DNA of 64,000 bases from Prochloron sp965198675. Its GTDB lineage: Bacteria; Cyanobacteriota; Cyanobacteriia; Cyanobacteriales; Prochloraceae. The notes below the pieces were generated by a model. That model made no database searches, was not told the origin of the DNA, and saw only the letters and a program-made list of their open reading frames with translations. Of this stretch, positions 35,901 through 43,811 are shown in pieces (position 1 is the stretch's first letter; each line of letters starts with the position of its first letter). Both the position numbers and the translations under genes were made by a program. The DNA lies in assembly GCA_965198675.1 (NCBI GenBank), contig OZ240666.1:2542001-2606000 (forward strand). Direction: 5' to 3'.

Positions 35901-36087
35901 CACTATCTCTGACTTCACTAACGATATCGACAAAATTGGATTGACAGAAGGTTTGGAGTTTGGTTCTGTGACTGTTAACCAGGTGGGTGGTGATAGTTTG
36001 ATTGCCCTAGGAGCTGATTCCCTGACTCTAACGGGTGTTGATTCTAGCTTGTTAACAGAGGAGGATTTTGTTTCTGTAGTGATTTAG
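32983..36087 (+). CDS. Large RTX protein with vWFD and SdrD-B-like domains
   Basis: 1,034 residues. Around 40-125 is a segment common in big cyanobacterial surface proteins, with a zincin-like LLEELGHYLDW but no full HExxH. From about 345 to 545 is a von Willebrand factor D-type domain (HGWGDVHLKTFDGKAYDF ... LLGNGDGDRTNDF). From about 620 to 690 is an SdrD B-like calcium domain (GYKWNDVNGNGVWNEGEEG). Near 940-975 are RTX motifs (GTTGNDLISGGLGRD), then a type I secretion-like C-terminus. No signal peptide. Likely exported by a type I system as an adhesin or sheath protein. The start lies 20 bp after ispE; the N-terminus may be shortened compared with relatives. Confidence 0.8.
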   Translation: MSLIDYCGFAPIVAAENCSEATAKGVRTHGDLNPENGSEHPKVYLAQEFVKNHDVGTIAFVLLEELGHYLDWQLNQVDSAGDEGAIFANKVEGNILDEATLAALKAEDDHATIILDGMVVEIEQDILVPHFTESLNKLNAKDIPNNFFYENAQTINPGVFRARFKNISLPSGPNTPYTEIPDGTPTTITPLSSTIKGLLIHTADQKTTFFDPWGFPDLDEAQAFLNSLLDNPNSKHFFAEGTYNGTEVEVGKISYKSDSTEGITVTLVWTGPVTNNLDLSLHGPTGIVYNVASIQDTDATNTHDNIEQFRLSAGLPGGDYTVYVGGTLGSTVQEQDYSIFFTANPVVGEGHGWGDVHLKTFDGKAYDFQAVGEFILVKSLVDDFQVQTRQEAWGNSTRVSVNTAFAVNLDGYNIVYDADLSVGQELSIDGKTQSLPSDGSIFFGSNKIERQGNSYTLTHAGPDGAFSTADDDRVTAYIGGSYININVDPGDYRSTLLQGLLGNGDGDRTNDFALRNGADLGPNPSAQTIHTTYANSWRITQEESLFGTPTFANFDFSSQYTSLETLREENPEAVAGAEKKARAAGIPEDFLEGAVLDFLVTGEESFIEEAKEFADFVQGEIKGYKWNDVNGNGVWNEGEEGLSGWTIYLDANNNGQLDPGERSTVTDDNGAYSFTNLEPGTYTVAEVMQSSWQQTYPLKAYEVDLKTGAIAGNSNPFISVIQAPTDSNSDTYLETVLKLDFSGNLDIAKVVVEYDATPTGWTVNIGDSVSNNGWGGDGGHTSNAAEMQILGTKIDAYTNILPGYQNVTDDGRLHLLAVPNIVSGDDSKVVLEIGDEHLGWDNLQGINGSIDSPYLYTLNGQSTLYGDINYDVYASFNRVISTNGRIGSGASKVKIFTEDDSSHTVELEAGETEVVNFLAIEEGVISGNGYDPITGMVLINGTDSDDILVGTTGNDLISGGLGRDIFVLGQGSDTISDFTNDIDKIGLTEGLEFGSVTVNQVGGDSLIALGADSLTLTGVDSSLLTEEDFVSVVI

Positions 36088-36250
36088 AGCCATATAGTAG
36101 GTTGGGTAGAGCCACAGCGAAACCCAACAGCGCAAACCCATATGAGCCAGCAATTCATTCCCGGGCCCGACAGCAGCAGAGCCTTTATCCTTTTCTCACA
36201 CCTGCGTTGTACAATACTGACGTTGTCGGACTTGATATGAAGAAGAAAAG

Positions 36251-36574
36251 ATGAGTAATGATGATGATAAACAGAAGCCGGGTATTACTGTAAGTCCTGG
36301 ACGGTGTTTGTTTGGAGCAACTATTGCTGGTACTTTAGCTTATGCTCTTTATTGGCTTACAGCTAATATTGCTGGGACTTTTGCTGCTAAACCAGTCGTT
36401 TCGAGTAATGTATTTACTATGAATATAGCTATAGCAGTGCGTACTCTTGTAGTAGGGGGGGCTACCTTGGCTACCTTTATCTTTGCATTAGCAGCAGTGG
36501 GTTTGGTAGCATTAGGTATTCAGATTTGGTTTCACGCAGAGTCGCAGAGTCGCAGAGAGGAGGGGAATGAGTAA
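36251..36574 (+). CDS. DUF3082 membrane protein, C-terminus built from a repeat
   Basis: 107 residues with three hydrophobic helices (about 21-42, 53-75, 77-95), typical of the cyanobacterial DUF3082 family. After IQIWF the protein reads HAESQSRREEGNE, coded by CACGCAGAGTCGCAGAGTCG, a member of the GCAGAG-type dispersed repeat that also occurs at 37698. This repeat also provides the AGGAGG used by the next gene, which overlaps by 8 bases. Function unknown. Confidence 0.75.
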   Translation: MSNDDDKQKPGITVSPGRCLFGATIAGTLAYALYWLTANIAGTFAAKPVVSSNVFTMNIAIAVRTLVVGGATLATFIFALAAVGLVALGIQIWFHAESQSRREEGNE

Positions 36575-37670
36575 TAAGAAGCAACGGCTGAGTTCTCTGG
36601 ACGCATTTAGAGGACTTACTATCGCTGGGATGATTTTGGTCAACAAAGCGGGATTGGAAGAATCTGCCTATACTTGGCTCAAACATGCAGACTGGAATGG
36701 TTGTACTTTTGCGGATTTGATATTTCCCTTCTTCCTCTTTATTGTGGGAGGGGCGATCCCTTTCTCGGTGCGCAAGTATGATGGTATTTACTGGCGCATT
36801 GGACGTCGTATTCTTATTTTATTTGGGTTGGGATTGTTTTTAAATGGCTTTTGGAACTACGACTTCGAGAGTATCAGAATTTTGGGAGTGCTGCAAAGAA
36901 TTGCTTTAGCTTATTTGTTGGCCATTCTCATTGCCCTCAATTTACCGCAAAAGGGACAGTGGTTGGTAGGGGGAGTTTTGTTGTTAGGGTATTGGTTAGC
37001 CATGACTTTCATTCCGGTTGGTGAATATGGGGCGGGTAATTTAACTCGGGTGGGTAATTTTGGCGCTTATATAGATCGCCTCATTATTCCCTCAAATCAC
37101 CTTTATAAATGGGAGAATTATAATTCTCTGGGGGATCCGGAGGGATTATTCAGTACTCTTCCTGCTGTGGTGACGGTTTTGCTGGGCTATTTCACGGTGG
37201 AGTGGTTGAGAAAGCAGTCTATTAATAGTACCACGAGTATCAATTTGGCTATCTTTGGTTTGAGTAGTTCCGTTATGGGGTTGGTGTGGAATGTTGGGTT
37301 TCCTCTTAATAAGAAACTGTGGACCAGTTCTTTCGTTCTCTTTACCGCTGGAATAGCTTTGTTGGTGTTAGCAGTTTGTTATGAGTTAATCGAAGTGCGA
37401 GGAAAACGGAGTTGGGGTAAACCTTTGGAAGTCTTGGGATTAAATGCTATTTTTATCTTCGTCGCTTCTATATTAGAGATTAAAATTTTGTTCAAGACTA
37501 AGGTAGGAGTTGGGGAGGAGGTGGTAAGTACTTATAGTTTTATTTACGAGGCATTTTTTTCCTGGGCGGGTCCAGCTAATGGTTCTTTATTGTTTGCTCT
37601 GGCTACTTTACTCTTCTGGTGGTTAGTGGCTTACGGTATGTATCGTCGGGGCTGGTTCTTTAAGGTGTAG
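36567..37670 (+). CDS. HGSNAT/NagX-like membrane acyltransferase
   Basis: 367 residues, about ten membrane helices. N-terminal SLDAFRGLTIAGMILVNKAG is the hallmark of the heparan-alpha-glucosaminide N-acetyltransferase-like (COG4299/DUF5009) family; WNGCTFADLIFPFFLFIVG and RILGVLQRIALAYL are conserved loops. It probably acetylates a cell-envelope sugar; the substrate is not known. Translationally coupled to DUF3082. Confidence 0.88.
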   Translation: MSNKKQRLSSLDAFRGLTIAGMILVNKAGLEESAYTWLKHADWNGCTFADLIFPFFLFIVGGAIPFSVRKYDGIYWRIGRRILILFGLGLFLNGFWNYDFESIRILGVLQRIALAYLLAILIALNLPQKGQWLVGGVLLLGYWLAMTFIPVGEYGAGNLTRVGNFGAYIDRLIIPSNHLYKWENYNSLGDPEGLFSTLPAVVTVLLGYFTVEWLRKQSINSTTSINLAIFGLSSSVMGLVWNVGFPLNKKLWTSSFVLFTAGIALLVLAVCYELIEVRGKRSWGKPLEVLGLNAIFIFVASILEIKILFKTKVGVGEEVVSTYSFIYEAFFSWAGPANGSLLFALATLLFWWLVAYGMYRRGWFFKV

Positions 37671-37750
37671 GGTGGGCATTGCCCACCGATAAAATAAACC
37701 GCAGAGACGCAGAGAACGCAGAGGGAAGAGAAGAGAGGGAAGAGAGGGAG

Positions 37751-38242
37751 CTATAATTCATGAAAGTCGTAGATCACTACCCCTGTTTTTGGATGGTTGT
37801 CAATACTGATATGCCCCGACTTCAACATTTCCGTCAGTTTTTTTTCTACCTCCTCAAAAGACAGTCCTGTCGCCATCGCTCCCTGGGTCACCGATAGCTT
37901 ACCGCCCCGTTTGCTGGCCTCCTGGAGCAAACGCATCCTGATCTCATTCTCATTAAGCTTGGTTTGCTGGGATAACTTTACCACAGGACCATTCCCAGAG
38001 TAACCATTCAACAAAGCCCACCGTTTAAGGTTATGCCTCTCCACCATGTCACGGATCAAGAACAAGTCAATGAATTGCCCAATACCAAATAAGCCCCAGG
38101 TGAGCAACCACAGGGACCCGGTCACATATTTTCGGTTATAGAATCGATGTAGACCGGAGAACCCTACTAAACATCCTAACCAGAGCAGGTAACTTACCCA
38201 CACCTGGGTCATCCCTGATTCCGAATTTACGTTTTGATTCAT
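37751..38242 (-). CDS. TM2-domain membrane protein
   Basis: 163 residues from the ATG at 38242 (MNQNVNSESGMTQVW); the 13 codons upstream are read from a palindrome (GATCCGCTACGCGGATC). TM2 domain at about 14-62 (YLLWLGCLVGFSGLHRFY, two helices around a DxF-like turn), followed by a cytoplasmic region of about 90 residues resembling a winged helix (GGKLSVTQGAMATGLSFEEVEKKL). Role unknown. Confidence 0.8.
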   Translation of the reverse strand: MNQNVNSESGMTQVWVSYLLWLGCLVGFSGLHRFYNRKYVTGSLWLLTWGLFGIGQFIDLFLIRDMVERHNLKRWALLNGYSGNGPVVKLSQQTKLNENEIRMRLLQEASKRGGKLSVTQGAMATGLSFEEVEKKLTEMLKSGHISIDNHPKTGVVIYDFHEL

Positions 38243-38281
38243 GGCGCGCCCGAAGGGATCCGCTACGCGGATCGCCTCCAC

Positions 38282-38407
38282 AATTACAAACAGTGCGGCT
38301 ATTACCGATTTTGTGGCTGAGACTGGGGGAACCTATTCTGCTCAGATTAGATCGGACACCACAACTGATTATAACCTAACTCTGACTCGTAAAGCAACAT
38401 TGGAAAG
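38282..38407 (+). pseudogene. Fragment of a pre-peptidase C-terminal (PPC)-like domain
   Basis: Reads ITDFVAETGGTYSAQI and TTDYNLTLTRKATLE on the plus strand, the usual end of bacterial PPC beta-sandwich domains of secreted proteins. No start and nothing upstream; it ends in a GGTGGGCAATGCCCACC palindrome. It abuts the palindrome that precedes the TM2 gene, suggesting a deletion joint. Confidence 0.5.
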
Positions 38408-38436
38408 GGGGAAGGTGGGCAATGCCCACCCTACAT

Positions 38437-39510
38437 CTATTGGTCAGACTCCTTGTCCACATGCCCCTCTTCTGATACAGCCGTAACAGAATTAGCAGCA
38501 ACTACTGCTCCCATTTCTAACTTATTTCGCACCTGTTGCTCAATCTGTGCTGCTAATTCGAGATGTTCTTCTAAGTATTTAACTGCGTTATCTCGACCCT
38601 GGGAAATCTTATCCCCATTATAACTATACCAGGAACCCTTGCGAATAACTACTTCCGTTTGTTCAGCTAAGTCTAACATACAGCCGAGGCGAGAAATTCC
38701 GTGACCGAAAATAATGTCAAATTCAGCAATGCGAAAAGGAGGAGCCACTTTATTCTTAGCAACCTTCACCTTAGCCCGAATGCCATATTCTCCTTCGCTG
38801 CCTTTTTTCAGGGTTTGAGAGCGACGAATATCCAACCGCACTGACGCATAGAACTTGAGAGCATTCCCCCCGGTAGTAACTTCCGGACTGCCGTAGGTAA
38901 TGCCGATTTTTTGGCGCAACTGGTTGAGGAAAATGACCGTAGAGCCTGATTTACTGATGTTTCCGGCAATTTTACGTAAAGCTTTACTCATTAAGCGAGC
39001 GTGCAGGCCCACCTGATTATCCCCCATTTCCCCTTCGATTTCCGCACGGGGTACCAAAGCAGCTACAGAGTCAATGACCACTATATCTACAGCAGCTGAT
39101 CGCACTAATTGATCTACTATCTCCAGCCCGGACTCTCCGGTGTCAGGTTGGGCTACGAGAAGGTTGGCGATATCCACTCCCAAAGCTTGGGAGTAAGTAG
39201 GATCCAGAGCGTGTTCTGCATCGATAAAAGCCGCCACCCCACCGGATTTTTGCACTTCGGCGATGGCGTGGAGTGCTAAGGTGGTTTTACCAGAACTTTC
39301 CGGACCGTAGATTTCAATTACCCTTCCTTTGGGTAAACCGCCACCTAGAGCTAAATCTAAGGTTAAAGCACCGGTGGAGATCGTCTCCACTTTCATCCTA
39401 GCAGCGTCCCCTAAGCGCATAATTGCTCCTTTGCCAAAATTGCGCTCGATCTGGTTCAGGACTACGCTGAGGGCTTTTTCCTTGTCGGGATTTTTGGTAA
39501 TAGTAGCCAT
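38437..39510 (-). CDS. recA: Recombinase RecA
   Basis: 357 residues. Walker A GPESSGKT at 69-76, VVIDSVAALVPRAEIEGEMGD (Walker B and L1) and NQLRQKIGITYGSPEVTTGGNALKFYAS (L2). Forms the strand-exchange filament and promotes LexA cleavage where LexA has that role. The start MATITKNPDKEKAL is typical of cyanobacteria. No SOS-box-like palindrome was obvious upstream. Confidence 0.98.
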   Translation of the reverse strand: MATITKNPDKEKALSVVLNQIERNFGKGAIMRLGDAARMKVETISTGALTLDLALGGGLPKGRVIEIYGPESSGKTTLALHAIAEVQKSGGVAAFIDAEHALDPTYSQALGVDIANLLVAQPDTGESGLEIVDQLVRSAAVDIVVIDSVAALVPRAEIEGEMGDNQVGLHARLMSKALRKIAGNISKSGSTVIFLNQLRQKIGITYGSPEVTTGGNALKFYASVRLDIRRSQTLKKGSEGEYGIRAKVKVAKNKVAPPFRIAEFDIIFGHGISRLGCMLDLAEQTEVVIRKGSWYSYNGDKISQGRDNAVKYLEEHLELAAQIEQQVRNKLEMGAVVAANSVTAVSEEGHVDKESDQ

Positions 39511-39710
39511 TCAGTATCTGGATAGGTGGAACTGGAAATTGGTTATTTAATTATAGCACTTTCCCTATGAGCCAGCAATGAGGTTGTCGCCTCTTCCCGC
39601 TCTCTCTTATCTTTCTCTGCGTCAAGAGCGTCTCTACTGACTCCTTCAAGAGAAATTACTAAAGTTGCCGCTACTTTTTTTAAGATATTGGCTGCCCCCA
39701 AGATTTTCCT

Positions 39711-39767
39711 AATTAGGTAGAATTACTCATTGACAATTGAGATGCACCCATGTATAGTTGGAGTGTG
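39711..39767 (+). promoter_or_regulatory. 57-bp repeat carrying a consensus sigma-70 promoter, copy 1
   Basis: TTGACA (39730-39735), 17-bp spacer, TATAGT (39753-39758). The 57-bp block recurs with a single mismatch at 40721-40777. It points at the toxin-antitoxin pair, leaving a leader of about 140 nt. The rest of 39511-39902 holds nothing else recognisable. Confidence 0.7.
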
Positions 39768-39902
39768 GGTCCGATTTCATTCGGCGTGCGCAGCAGTGAT
39801 GATAAGCGGAGCTTTCAATTCTCGGTAGTGCGTTCGCTTGGTTCTTACTCGACAAATCCACTGCCGCCGATTCATATAATATCTAGGATTCTATAGCAAG
39901 TC

Positions 39903-40220
39903 ATGATTTATAAAGTTATCCTCAGTAGAAAAAATGATAAATATATTGCTCGTGCCAAAGAATGGCCTGAAGTCACGGTTGTCGAAAATAGCCGTGATGC
40001 CGCCATTGATCAGCTTAAATCTCAACTTCTTGACTATCTAACCAATAAGGTTGAAGTAGTTCAAGTTGACATTCCACTGCCAACGCAAACAGGAAATCCA
40101 AGGCTTGATAAATTTGGATGGTTCAAGGACGACCCGACCTTTGATGATTTACAGGCTGAAATTGCAGCATATCGGCAAGACATCGATCAAAAGATGGGGC
40201 CTGACAGAGTGACGTTGTAG
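39903..40220 (+). CDS. HicB-like antitoxin of a PIN toxin pair
   Basis: 105 residues: a HicB-like ferredoxin fold (YKVILSRKNDKYIARAKEWPE, ENSRDAAIDQLKSQLLDYL) and a charged tail (DDPTFDDLQAEIAAYRQDID). Located 5 bp before a PIN-domain gene in the same direction, so it is very probably the antitoxin. Confidence 0.75.
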   Translation: MIYKVILSRKNDKYIARAKEWPEVTVVENSRDAAIDQLKSQLLDYLTNKVEVVQVDIPLPTQTGNPRLDKFGWFKDDPTFDDLQAEIAAYRQDIDQKMGPDRVTL

Positions 40221-40225
40221 CCTAA

Positions 40226-40645
40226 ATGACCTTATATATTTTGGACAGCGATCATTTGAGCCTCTATCAACGAGGCCATGAACCCCTAAGTCAGCGATTG
40301 ATCACGATCCCGTCTGACCAAATTGCTATCACTGTGATTAGTGTTGAAGAATTAATCCGAGGTCGTTTGGCACAAATTCGGAAAGCTACTAAACCTCAAG
40401 AACGGGTTTATGCATATTACTGGTTCACGAAGACACTCGAATTTTTGCGAGATTTTACGGTGTTGGGCTAGGATGTACAAGCAGAAGCCCGTTTTCAATC
40501 CCTTCTCGTCCAAAAGATTCGGATTGGCACACAAGATTTGAAAATCGCAGCGATCGCCTTAAGCCAAGGAGCAACCCTAATCACACGTAATCGGCAAGAT
40601 TTTGAGCGTGTCACAGGTTTAGCCCTTGAGGACTGGTCAGTATAG
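40226..40645 (+). pseudogene. VapC-type PIN-domain RNase with one amber codon
   Basis: One frame of 139 codons with a single TAG at 40469-40471 (FTVLG*DVQAEARFQ). PIN acids: D in YILDSDHLSLY, E in ISVEELIRG, D in GTQDLKIAAIAL; the ending TLITRNRQDFERVTGL is typical. As written, translation stops after 81 residues and loses two catalytic acids. An antitoxin without an active toxin remains, unless the stop is an error. Confidence 0.8.
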
Positions 40646-40720
40646 TGGATTGAGTTGCTGTTAATTTATACTGCGCTATGAGCTAAAGATTAACTAAATT
40701 TTTTTGGCCAAAATCTTCAA

Positions 40721-40777
40721 AATTAGGTAGAATTACTCATTGACAATTGAGATGCACCCATGTATAGTTGTAGTGTG
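40721..40777 (+). promoter_or_regulatory. 57-bp repeat carrying a consensus sigma-70 promoter, copy 2
   Basis: TTGACA (40740-40745), 17-bp spacer, TATAGT (40763-40768), one mismatch to copy 1. It points at the AIPR gene, with a leader of about 180 nt containing a GCGATCGC site. No gene lies between 40646 and 40957. Confidence 0.7.
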
Positions 40778-40957
40778 TTTTGCAGCCAGTCTGATTTGCC
40801 AAAAGGCGAACTGACAAGTCAGCGCTTGTGCGATCGCTGACCCCAATAAGGGGGTTATCCAACAGATCTGACGGATAAGCACCCTCGTGCGATTCACAGA
40901 TACTGTTCAGCAACACGGTCAATAATGTAGCTAAAATTTTATGATTGAGGTAATAAT

Positions 40958-42719
40958 ATGGATAGAATTCTAGAATCTTATTTAAAGGATTTTCAAAAAG
41001 AATACGGGCATCCTGAAAACCTAGAGAAGAGTAAACTTTTTGAGTATTTTGTCAACCACTGTATAGTTTCTCGCCTTCATTCTGAGAGGTTTGAAGTTGA
41101 TGAGGTAACGGTAGGTGGTGGCGGAGATATGGGTTTTGATGGGGGAGCAATAATAGTTAATGATAACCTAGTTTTTTCAAAAGAAGAAGTTGACGATCTA
41201 AAGGAGAAGTTTCATCGATTAGACGTGAACTTTGTTTTTGTTCAATCTAAGACCTCCAATAAATTTGATTCGGGTGAAATCGGCAACTTCCTCTATGGAG
41301 TTAAGAAGTTCTTTTCTAAAAAGCCTTTACTTGCCAATGTTAATGAGAGTGTCAAAGCTCTAAAAGATTTAGCAGATTATATATACGATCAATCAATTGA
41401 TTTCGCTAGTAATTCGTCTTGCTCCATGTACTATGTTACGACTGGAAGTTGGCAAGATGACCCCCACCTCTTAGATAGAATTGATAGTGGTAAGAAGGAC
41501 CTAAAAGATACGGGTGAGTTTAAGGAATCTGGAGTTGAATTCATCTCAATAGATGCTGAACATCTTCAAATTATATACAAGGAGTTAAAAAATAAAGTAG
41601 ATAAACAAATTAACTTTGAGAAACACACGATAATACCTCAGATTGATGGAGTTAGCGAAGCGTATATTGGCATTTTGCCATGTGATGAATACCTAAAACT
41701 TATATGTGATGCTGATGATAATTTACTAAAAGGTTTATTTTATGATAATGTTCGCGACTTTCAAGGGTATAATCCTGTTAATACAAAAATTAGAGATACA
41801 TTAAGAGACAGTGCTATAAAAAACAGCTTTGTCTTATTAAATAATGGTGTGACTATTGTTGCCAAATCAATTCTGAAGACAGGATCTATATTTACAATCA
41901 GAGACTTTCAGATCGTAAATGGATGCCAGACTAGCCATATTCTTTATGCTAATAAAACAGAGTTAGATAGTCGTATTTATTTGCCAGTGAAGTTAATTGT
42001 CACAAGCAATGAAGAAGTTACAAATCGAATTATTAAGGCTACGAATAGGCAGACAGAAGTCAAGACAGAAGCTTTTTTGTCCCTTCAACCTTTTCAAAAA
42101 TCTCTAGAAGATTTCTATAATAGTTTCACTGATGAGCAAGATAAAGAATATCGACTTTACTATGAAAGGCGTTCTAAGCAATATGAGAACCAGAAGGTTA
42201 ACAAAAGTAAGGTTGTCTCTATTACCTATCAAATCAAATGTTTTATTTCAATGTTCTTAGGTACATCTCATAGTACTCACAGATATTATGGTGAATTACT
42301 AAGGGCAAACAAAGACAAAATTTTTGTTGATAACCACAGCTTTTATCCATACTACATTAGCTGTCTAACGTGTCATCTCTTTGAAAATTTTCTTTAAGCA
42401 TAAATACGTTGATAAGAAGTACAAAAAGTTTCGATTCTATATTTTAATGATGATTAAAATATTGCTTAAGGGAGAAGAAGATGCACCTATGATAAATAAT
42501 AAGAAAACGACTAATTACTACAGTGATATTTTCAGTGCATTGAAAGATTATTCTAAAATGTCGGAATTGTTCACCCAAGCTGTATCTACAATAGATTCTA
42601 TTGCAACAAGTAGTTTTTATGAGAAGTTCGCGTCAAACCAGCTCAAGCTTACAGACCTTAAGAAGTTTTCTACTGATTTGAGAGACCAAGTTAAGGTTAA
42701 TAAAAAATTTAAAACTTAG
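40958..42719 (+). pseudogene. AIPR-family (abortive infection phage resistance) protein, one frameshift
   Basis: 479 codons from 40958 end at TAA 42395-42397 within AAAATTTTCTTTAAG; shifting frame there continues as FFKHKYVDKKYKKFRFYILMM to 42719, giving about 585 residues in all. AIPR features: DFQGYNPVNTKIRDTLRD, FVLLNNGVTIVA and DFQIVNGCQTSHILY, followed by IIKATNRQTEVK. The first 200 residues (FVFVQSKTSNKFDSGEI) resemble a PD-(D/E)xK-type nuclease segment. The shift falls in A/T runs, so phase variation, true decay or base-call error are all possible. Low GC relative to neighbours suggests acquisition. Confidence 0.8.
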
Positions 42720-42789
42720 ATTCCAATTACATTAGTTTAATATTTTGTTGTACTGGATTGTTGGGTAAAGGATTGACTTACCCGACAAG

Positions 42790-42960
42790 TTACTCAGCTT
42801 TAACTCGACTATTTACTCGCGGAAATAACCAAGCACCATCAAATGTATAACGATCGCAGACTTGAAATGTCTGTATATTAGGACATTCCCAAACAGCCTG
42901 TGGGAGTTTAGAGCTTTGGACGACGGTATGGACACGGTCCGAGCTGTAAATTATCTTTAT
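42790..42960 (-). pseudogene. Unrecognised C-terminal coding fragment
   Basis: An open frame without a start reads HTVVQSSKLPQAVWECPNIQ and CDRYTFDGAWLFPRVNSRV to a stop at 42790. It does not match a family I know. It may be the tail of a gene lost when Uma2 arrived. Confidence 0.25.
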
Positions 42961-42994
42961 TTGAGGGCGATCGCTTGGTTCTTACCTGAAAAAT

Positions 42995-43555
42995 TTAGAC
43001 CATTTTCAACCAGCTAAAGACTTGACTAGCCGTGAGAGTCAGTTCTAGATCAGGGAGAACGGGAATAACTCGATCACCACGACATAACACTGGCTGTTGC
43101 TGAGGCAGTAAGAACAAGATGCTGAGATCGTCTGGATCGATAAACCAGCCAAGACCACTACCATTCTCTAGGCAATAGAGAATATTGTCCAATACCTTAT
43201 TGGGCCGCTGTTCAGGGGAAAGAATTTCAATTGTCCAATCTGGAGGTAGGTTAAAGTTATCGGGAACATTACCATCTGATGTAAACGGTATACGCTCCCA
43301 CCGAAAAACTGACACATCCGGGACGACCGATCGCGCTCCAAAACTACATCTTAATTCTGGGAAAGCATAGGCAATTTTTGTGTTCTCTGAGATTTGATTG
43401 ATAGTAGCGCAGAGTTTTCCTTGCAAACGGCTGTGTCTCCCCTTTGCCATAGGCTTCTGAATAATTTCTCCATTAATGTACTCCCTGGCAGGTTTAGTTT
43501 CTGGCTGTTGCAGAAATTCTTGCAGTGTTAGCGTTTTGGCAAGGGCTTGTACCAT
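42995..43555 (-). CDS. Uma2 family (DUF820) putative nuclease
   Basis: 186 residues. KTLTLQEFLQQPETKPAREYINGEI is the standard start; SVVPDVSVFRWERIP carries the conserved PD and DWTIEILSPEQRPNKVLDNI the ExxS part of a PD-(D/E)xK-like site. Uma2 genes occur in many copies in cyanobacteria; function unproven. A second, truncated copy is at 48501. Confidence 0.9.
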   Translation of the reverse strand: MVQALAKTLTLQEFLQQPETKPAREYINGEIIQKPMAKGRHSRLQGKLCATINQISENTKIAYAFPELRCSFGARSVVPDVSVFRWERIPFTSDGNVPDNFNLPPDWTIEILSPEQRPNKVLDNILYCLENGSGLGWFIDPDDLSILFLLPQQQPVLCRGDRVIPVLPDLELTLTASQVFSWLKMV

Positions 43556-43811
43556 TTTGGCTACCTGAAAAGCAGTAAGTTTGCACCTTCTATTCTAATG
43601 GAAGTCGGGCATCCTCTGGAATAAAGGGCAGATTGGAAGCCTGTTGCCACTGGCGGACAACCTGCTGCGTAAAATCGGACGGCAACACCTTATTTGTTAA
43701 CTATAACACAACTCTGGTAAAATGTCAAATATTTTGGGTTGGATTTAATATTAGCCTTCAAATAACCAATTTTTAGATTATAATTAAAAAAAAGCAATCT
43801 TTCTTCACACA

